NCBI GenBank assembly: GCA_900768735.1 | Contig: CAAGDZ010000033.1 | Coordinates: 1 to 9,569 of the forward strand | Direction: 5' to 3' | From: Oscillospiraceae bacterium | GTDB lineage: Bacteria > Bacillota > Clostridia > Oscillospirales > Ruminococcaceae | Length of the DNA stretch: 9,569 nt | In this document: one piece after another, positions 5,826-9,569 of the stretch | Layout of the letters: each line of letters begins with the position of its first letter | How positions within the stretch are numbered: position 1 is the first letter of the stretch | Made by a program: the position numbers and the translations under genes | Notes under the pieces: generated by a model | What the model was told of the DNA's origin: nothing | Databases searched by the model: none | What the model saw: the letters and a program-made list of their open reading frames with translations, nothing else

Positions 5826-5897
5826 ATCCCGCCGTTAATCTATTTTCATATCCTGCAAACATTTTAAAAGGCGGAACTGCCCGCCGAGGAACTCGGC
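5826..5897 (-). repeat. 72-bp intergenic repeat, copy B
   Basis: Inverted relative to copy A (4280-4351), so the two face each other across the CPBP-crp pair, with their shared AGATTAACGGCGGGAT ends pointing inward. It opens with GCCGAG-TTC-CTCGGC (5883-5897), whose outer G is the last base of the dacB TAG stop. It continues with GGCGG-gcagtt-CCGCC and TTTT. After a divergent stretch, a further match GATAAATCGGAA (5804-5815) corresponds to GATAAATGGGAA next to copy A (4369-4380), shifted by 7 nt. The real element may thus be nearer 90-100 bp. Confidence 0.75.
5866..5897 (-). terminator. Intrinsic terminator of dacB, formed by repeat copy B
   Basis: Directly after the dacB stop, two overlapping G+C-rich hairpins occur on the minus strand: GCCGAG/CTCGGC (5883-5897) and GGCGG/CCGCC (5870-5874 with 5881-5885). 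The second is followed at once by TTTT. The T run is short, so termination may be partial, but position and shape fit the end of the scpA-dacB unit. Confidence 0.6.
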
Positions 5898-7120
5898 TAA
5901 ATCGGCAGAATTGCCTTGAAAAATTTATACAGTGCGGTAAAAAAGGATACCTCCTGCGGCGCTGTACCGCAGCTTTGCTCTGCGCAAAGCTCGGAGGTTG
6001 CTATCACATTTCCGTAAAGCATAAACCGCACCTCGCCGAGCGCGTCCCCTGCGCTTATCCCGCCGTAGACAAATTTCGGCAGATACACCTCCGCCGTCAC
6101 CTGCTCGCGCTGTTCGTCTGTGAGGACGAGCGTGGCTTTGTCTTTTAAAGCTACTTCAATATACTCGCTCTCGCCCGATACCACGGGGATTTTTATTCCT
6201 GAGCAGTCATATTCCGCCGGCTGTGCCGAGACCTTTGAAAAGCCGTAATCGAGTAGCTTTGTGTGGTCTTTCCAGTCGTCGGGGGCGTTAAGCGTAACGG
6301 CAATCAGCAACACACCGTCGCGCTCGGCGGCGGAAACGAGAGTGCGCCGCGCGTTGTCGGTAAATCCGGTTTTCACTCCGATGCAGTCGGGGTAGCTGTA
6401 GAGCAGCTTGTTAGAGTTTAAAAGCCATCTGTTGGTCGGCGGGTTGCCGAAGCTCACCTTCGCCTTTGACAGACAGCAGATTTCCTTAAAATCCTCGTTT
6501 TTAAGCGCGTAAGAGGTAAGCAGAGCGAGGTCGTAGGCGCAGGAATATTGCCCGTCGGCGTCAAGCCCCGACGGGGTGACAAAATTGCTGTCATTCATGC
6601 CGAGCGCCCTCGCCTTTGCGTTCATTTTTTCGGCGAACACCGACATACTTCCGGATACGCTTATCGCGGCGGCGTTTGCCGCATCGTTCCCGGATGGTAA
6701 CAGCATACCGTAGCAAAGGGCACGGCGGGTTACTATATCTCCCTCGCGCAGTCCCATGGACGTCCCCTCGACCTTTATGGCGGTGGAATCTACCGTAAAC
6801 TGCTTGTCAGGTTCGCCTACCTCTAACGTCAGCAGGGCGGTCATTATTTTGGTTGTACTCGCGATTGAGCGGTGCTCCTTCTCGTTCTTGGCATACAGCA
6901 CCGTGCCGGTGTTCGCCTCAATCAGTATCGCTGACGCCGCCGAAACGGAGAGAGCGCTGTCCGTTGGCTGTGATACATAGTGAAGCGGTTGTTCGTTAAT
7001 AGCTCCGCTGTTAAGGTTCAGCGGCTCGCTCTCGGCATTTGCCGCAGAGAATACTGTTCCCGCGACAGCCAGACAGACGGTAAAAGCCGCCGTCCTTATG
7101 ATAAAACGCATAGGTTTCAT
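5897..7120 (-). CDS. dacB: Secreted D-alanyl-D-alanine carboxypeptidase (peptidase S11, DacB/DacF/PBP5 type)
   Basis: 407 aa. It removes the terminal D-Ala from peptidoglycan pentapeptides outside the membrane and so limits cross-linking; in B. subtilis DacB does this in the spore cortex. A signal peptide is evident (MKPMRF, hydrophobic 11-26, likely cleavage after ANA at about 29). The three penicillin-binding motifs are STTK (88-91, Ser88 nucleophile), SGN (143-145) and KTG (250-252). The segment YDCSGIKIPVVSGESEYIEV begins the PBP5-like C-terminal beta domain, and a hydrophobic/amphipathic tail (SFFTALYKFFKAILPI) ends the protein as a likely membrane anchor. Start ATG 7120 has AAGGA at 7127-7131, 6 nt upstream. 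It follows gerW by 88 bp. The cluster position matches B. subtilis dacB, but dacF is equally possible as a name. spmA and spmB, expected next, are missing. Confidence 0.9.
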   Translation of the reverse strand: MKPMRFIIRTAAFTVCLAVAGTVFSAANAESEPLNLNSGAINEQPLHYVSQPTDSALSVSAASAILIEANTGTVLYAKNEKEHRSIASTTKIMTALLTLEVGEPDKQFTVDSTAIKVEGTSMGLREGDIVTRRALCYGMLLPSGNDAANAAAISVSGSMSVFAEKMNAKARALGMNDSNFVTPSGLDADGQYSCAYDLALLTSYALKNEDFKEICCLSKAKVSFGNPPTNRWLLNSNKLLYSYPDCIGVKTGFTDNARRTLVSAAERDGVLLIAVTLNAPDDWKDHTKLLDYGFSKVSAQPAEYDCSGIKIPVVSGESEYIEVALKDKATLVLTDEQREQVTAEVYLPKFVYGGISAGDALGEVRFMLYGNVIATSELCAEQSCGTAPQEVSFFTALYKFFKAILPI

Positions 7121-7208
7121 AATTTGTCCTTTCTATCAAGCAATAGCTTGTTTTTCACATAACTATGCAAAAAAGGACAAAAATATACCCTTTGCAGTCG
7201 GAGAGGGA

Positions 7209-7613
7209 TTATTCCTCGTCCGGCTTTTCCTCGTCCTCGCCGTCCTTAGCGAATATCGCCTTTACCTTTGAGATAAGGTCGGGCACGCCGCCGATTATTC
7301 CCTCAAGCGCGCTTCCCGAGCCTGCACCGAGCTCCAGCATTTTTACATCTCCGTCACGCTGTACTACGATAAACGCCTGCGGGTTTATTGTGATGCCCGC
7401 GCCGCTTCCGCCTGCGAAAACGTCCTTAGGCGCTTTGGTCGGAAGGTCTGAGCCGCCCGCTACAAAGCCGAAGCTTACTTTTGATACGGGAATAATGATT
7501 GTACCATCGGGAGAGGTTATCGGGTCGCCGATGATGGTGTTTACATCAACCAGCTCTCTTATCTTCTCCATCGAGGTGCTCATAAGTCCGTTGATAGGGT
7601 GCTGTTCTGCCAT
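7209..7613 (-). CDS. gerW: GerW family sporulation protein (YtfJ)
   Basis: 134 aa, normal length. The family (spore protein YtfJ/GerW) is needed for proper spore germination in Bacillus and occurs in most spore-forming Firmicutes; its biochemical role is unclear. Family hallmarks are PINGLMSTSMEKIRELVDV (6-24), the Gly-rich GGSGAGI (68-74) followed by NPQAFIVV (77-84), and an acidic C-terminus (DGEDEEKPDEE). No signal peptide is seen. The ATG at 7613 comes 1 nt after the DUF2953 stop, with AAAGGAA overlapping the end of that gene, so the two are translationally coupled. Its place between DUF2953 and dacB is typical of clostridial genomes. Its presence suggests sporulation or descent from a spore former; it does not prove that this organism sporulates. 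Confidence 0.9.
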   Translation of the reverse strand: MAEQHPINGLMSTSMEKIRELVDVNTIIGDPITSPDGTIIIPVSKVSFGFVAGGSDLPTKAPKDVFAGGSGAGITINPQAFIVVQRDGDVKMLELGAGSGSALEGIIGGVPDLISKVKAIFAKDGEDEEKPDEE

Positions 7614-7614
7614 G

Positions 7615-8394
7615 TTAAATTCCTTTCTTTGCGGCGTCAGTCACACTCTGCCTGAGCGAGCCTGCGCCTGTGATGTCCGATTGTGTCTTTTTCAGGGTGA
7701 GCTTTGCGGCGCGCACCAAAAACCACAGCGCACAGCCTATCGCGGTGGATAGTCTCATCCTGATTTTACAGCTTATAAAATATTCTGTATTTCCCGAGGT
7801 AAAGTCTACCCCGATATTTATTTTCTTTACATAAAGCCTTACGGTCTGATATAAGAACGCTATCGCGCTGTGTACAAGCCAGTTTATCTTACCGTAGTTC
7901 AGCGCCGCCTGCGCCGCATCCTCGCCCGAGGCGGTTATGTCTATAAACAAATCGGCTACGCGTATGTGGGAGATAAGCCGCTTTACCGGCTTGCTTGCGC
8001 TCTCAATCAGCGTCTTTATCATTTCCCAGTTGTCGGAAAAACTGCCTTTGCTTTTTGCTTTGGATTTTTCGGCTTCGGCGGCTTTTCCGTCTGCGGCTGA
8101 ATTATCCGAATTATCCGATTTATCCGAATTTTCCGAAATTTCCAAGCTAACTGAATTTTCCGCGGATTTTTCGGCTTCTACGGTATCGGCATCCGGTTGA
8201 TTTTTCTTTTTGCTCTTCTTTTTTGCTTGTGCTTTCTTTTTGGCTTCGTCCTCGGGGGAAATCGAAAAAATCGTAATCCCCGCGTACCTCACCTTTATTC
8301 GTATGTCCTCGTCAATCCGAACGCTTACTGATACCGACAGACAGAGGGCTACAATTATAATGAGCAATATATCTGCAAATATTATCCAGCCCAT
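7615..8394 (-). CDS. DUF2953 domain membrane-anchored protein
   Basis: 259 aa, function unknown. One N-terminal membrane segment (IIFADILLIIIVALCLSVSV, about 4-23) is followed by a short conserved strand region and a charged linker (about 49-116) that is very rich in Lys, Glu, Ser, Asp and Asn. The conserved DUF2953 part (about 120-235) contains ADLFIDITASGEDAA, LNYGKINWLVHSAIAFL and IGVDF...FISCKIRMRLS. The linker includes the repeat region at 8099-8143. Start ATG 8394 has GGAGG 5 nt upstream, 23 nt after the scpB stop. DUF2953 genes commonly sit immediately before gerW/ytfJ in clostridia, which supports the call and suggests a sporulation or envelope role (inference). Confidence 0.82.
   Translation of the reverse strand: MGWIIFADILLIIIVALCLSVSVSVRIDEDIRIKVRYAGITIFSISPEDEAKKKAQAKKKSKKKNQPDADTVEAEKSAENSVSLEISENSDKSDNSDNSAADGKAAEAEKSKAKSKGSFSDNWEMIKTLIESASKPVKRLISHIRVADLFIDITASGEDAAQAALNYGKINWLVHSAIAFLYQTVRLYVKKINIGVDFTSGNTEYFISCKIRMRLSTAIGCALWFLVRAAKLTLKKTQSDITGAGSLRQSVTDAAKKGI
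8099..8143. repeat. Five degenerate 9-bp tandem units inside the DUF2953 gene
   Basis: On the plus strand the units are gaattatcc (twice), gatttatcc, gaattttcc and gaaatttcc. They encode the Ser/Asp/Asn/Glu-rich stretch SENSDKSDNSDN on the minus strand. The unit is three codons, so copy-number change would keep the reading frame. Confidence 0.75.
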
Positions 8395-8417
8395 ACACCC
8401 TCCGTAAAGTTATCCGG

Positions 8418-9101
8418 TTATTCTTCGTTGTCGCTGTCAACGTTGCTGTTATCGATGTCACCGCTGTTTTCGCTGTCGATGTTATCTTCGCTGTACTCGC
8501 CGCTGACGCTGTTCTCTCTTTCATCATCGTCATAGCCGTAGCCTTCTGCCTCGGCGGCGTCGCTTATTTCAGTCAAATCAATCTGTCCGTCAGGGTCGGG
8601 CAGAGGCGGGAGCTGTGAGAGTCCCGACAGCTTGAAGCAACGCAGAAAATTGTCGGTGGTTTTATATGTCAGCGGTCTGCCCGGCAAATCCAGCCGCCCC
8701 GCCTCACACAAAAGCTCTCTTTCGACCAGCGTATTTATTACGCCCGAGCTGTCGGTGCCGCGAACCTGCTCTACAAAAGCCTTTGTTACCGGCTGATTGT
8801 AGGCTATCACGGCGAGGACTTCCAAAGCGGCGGGAGAGAGCTTTGCCTGCCGCTTGTTTTCCATCGCCTTTTTTATATACGGTGCATATTCTTCCCGCGT
8901 TGCGAGCTGATATGCGTTTTCCAGCCGTATGACCCGTATCGCGCTCTCGGATACGTTGTAGCGGCGCTCCAGCTTGTCTACAAGCTTTGCGACGGTTTCT
9001 TTTTCTATCCCGCTCGCTTCGCTGAGCCTGTCGAGCGTGACAGGCTCGCCCGAGGCGAACAGAATAGCTTCTATGATACATAAGGATTCGTTGTATGTCA
9101 T
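8418..9101 (-). CDS. scpB: Segregation and condensation protein B
   Basis: 227 aa. ScpB dimers bind the kleisin ScpA and the Smc ATPase to form the condensin complex that organises and segregates the chromosome. Two winged-helix domains fit residues 5-80 and 88-165. Family motifs are EAILFASGEPV (11-21), LSPAALEVLAVIAYNQPVTK (88-107), VRGTDSSGVINTLVERELL (113-131), and GRLDLPGRPLTYKTT (135-149) followed by LPPLP (164-168). The tail from about 180 is acidic and Ser/Asn/Asp-rich, longer and of lower complexity than usual. I chose ATG 9101 (AAGGGG at 9109-9114, 7 nt upstream); the longer GTG 9140 frame has no ribosome site and adds residues unlike the family. It lies 54 bp after scpA and 23 bp before the DUF2953 gene. 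Confidence 0.95.
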   Translation of the reverse strand: MTYNESLCIIEAILFASGEPVTLDRLSEASGIEKETVAKLVDKLERRYNVSESAIRVIRLENAYQLATREEYAPYIKKAMENKRQAKLSPAALEVLAVIAYNQPVTKAFVEQVRGTDSSGVINTLVERELLCEAGRLDLPGRPLTYKTTDNFLRCFKLSGLSQLPPLPDPDGQIDLTEISDAAEAEGYGYDDDERENSVSGEYSEDNIDSENSGDIDNSNVDSDNEE

Positions 9102-9108
9102 GGTATTT

Positions 9109-9114
9109 CCCCTT
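9109..9114 (-). promoter_or_regulatory. Ribosome binding site deciding the scpB start
   Basis: AAGGGG on the minus strand, 7 nt before ATG 9101. It falls inside the longer GTG-initiated frame and so argues against that start. Confidence 0.75.
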
Positions 9115-9155
9115 GATAAGAGTTGTTTCGCTGTCTGCACCGCCGATATTATTCA

Positions 9156-9555
9156 TCATTCAATAGTATCTGTATCTGTATCGGTTTCTGCTGCGAAAGA
9201 AAACTCTTTTTCTATATCCTCCCTCGGGACGAAGTGCAGGTACTTGTTGTCCTCGGAAAACTTTATGCGGCTGTTTTTGGAAAGCTCTAAAAGCGCAAGG
9301 AAGGTCGCAACCTGCTCCGAGCGGCTCTGACCGCGGTACAGAGTGTTTACCTCAACCGTGCCTCCGCCCATGATTTTTTTAAGTACATAGACTATCTTGG
9401 AGAAAACGCTGACAAAGCTTTTCGCCACTATCGGCTTAATCGACGGGGGTACGGCGCGTACCGCTTCTTTATAGCTGATATTCGACATCGCGAGCAGCAG
9501 CTCGTCGGGGTCGTGGATATTTGTGTATGCCTTGCTTTCGTCGAGCTGTACCGGC
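9156..9555 (-). CDS. scpA: Segregation and condensation protein A (partial, N-terminus off the contig)
   Basis: About 132 C-terminal residues are visible and the frame is open to the contig edge; Met at 9488 is internal, not a start. ScpA is the kleisin that bridges the Smc heads and binds ScpB. The preserved part contains the C-terminal winged helix that contacts the Smc head (SEQVATFLALLELSKNSRIKF, then LHFVPRE), and the preceding linker SYKEAVRAVPPSIKPIV. Full-length ScpA is usually about 240-270 aa, so roughly half is missing. The end carries a short GATACA nucleotide repeat (around 9163-9182) that encodes an alternating Asp-Thr tail. It is upstream of scpB in the conserved order. Confidence 0.9.
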
Positions 9556-9569
9556 GGGGGGGGGGGGGG
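9556..9569 (+). other. Terminal poly-G run (probable sequencing artefact)
   Basis: Fourteen consecutive G at the contig end follow ordinary scpA coding sequence. Two-colour Illumina instruments read absence of signal as G. With the adapter at the other end, this is best taken as an artefact that truncates scpA. Confidence 0.85.

Noticed and set aside
7137..7155. CAAGC-AATA-GCTTG followed by TTTTT on the plus strand, a small terminator-like hairpin
   Set aside because: The stem is only 5 bp and A+T-containing, no plus-strand gene precedes it, and it lies just upstream of the dacB ribosome site, where it is more likely incidental.
8704..9159. A 151-codon minus-strand frame overlapping scpB
   Set aside because: Its translation is Arg/Gly/Ala-rich and unlike any family, and it is out of frame with scpB, whose motifs fill the same bases.
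1..9569. CRISPR array, tRNA/rRNA genes, phage genes, transposase, toxin-antitoxin pair or known riboswitch
   Set aside because: No regular spacer-repeat pattern, cloverleaf, transposase or integrase motif, or recognisable riboswitch core was found on either strand.

Overview
The window is a contig fragment from a low-to-moderate G+C Firmicute. It is most likely a gut clostridium of the Ruminococcus/Oscillospiraceae kind. This is an inference from gene content (scpA-scpB-DUF2953-gerW-dacB and rluB in one orientation), Shine-Dalgarno sites of the AAGGA/GGAGG type and mixed base composition; no rRNA or other definitive marker is present. Both ends carry sequencing artefacts: bases 1-20 are Illumina adapter and bases 9556-9569 are a run of 14 G.

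Every gene I can support lies on the minus strand, so the transcription order runs from right to left. First comes a conserved chromosome-segregation and envelope/sporulation cluster: scpA (5' end missing), scpB, a DUF2953 membrane protein, a GerW/YtfJ sporulation protein and a D-Ala-D-Ala carboxypeptidase (dacB/dacF type). Gaps in this cluster are short, and gerW starts 1 nt after the DUF2953 stop. In Bacillus subtilis and many clostridia this cluster continues with spmA, spmB and rluB. Here rluB is present (1318-2055), but spmA and spmB are absent. The space between dacB and rluB (about 2.1-5.9 kb) holds four unrelated, visibly more A+T-rich genes.

The accessory block contains a CPBP-family membrane protein with altered catalytic motifs. 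Translationally coupled to it is a Crp/Fnr-family regulator broken by a single-base frameshift. A serine beta-lactamase-like hydrolase and an HSL-family alpha/beta hydrolase follow. The CPBP-crp pair is flanked by two inverted 72-bp copies of one repeat (4280-4351 on +, 5826-5897 on -). The copies share about three quarters of their bases and change at two stem base pairs in a compensatory way. One copy starts inside the dacB stop codon and appears to serve as the dacB terminator.

After the block, rluB is followed by a small 109-aa protein of unknown function. A near-consensus sigma-A promoter (932-960) then drives a biotin-dependent carboxyltransferase, of which only the N-terminal 280 or so residues lie in the window. 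The core genes serve chromosome condensation, peptidoglycan trimming, ribosome modification and acyl-CoA carboxylation/decarboxylation. The inserted genes look like an independent accessory set with no evident link to them.
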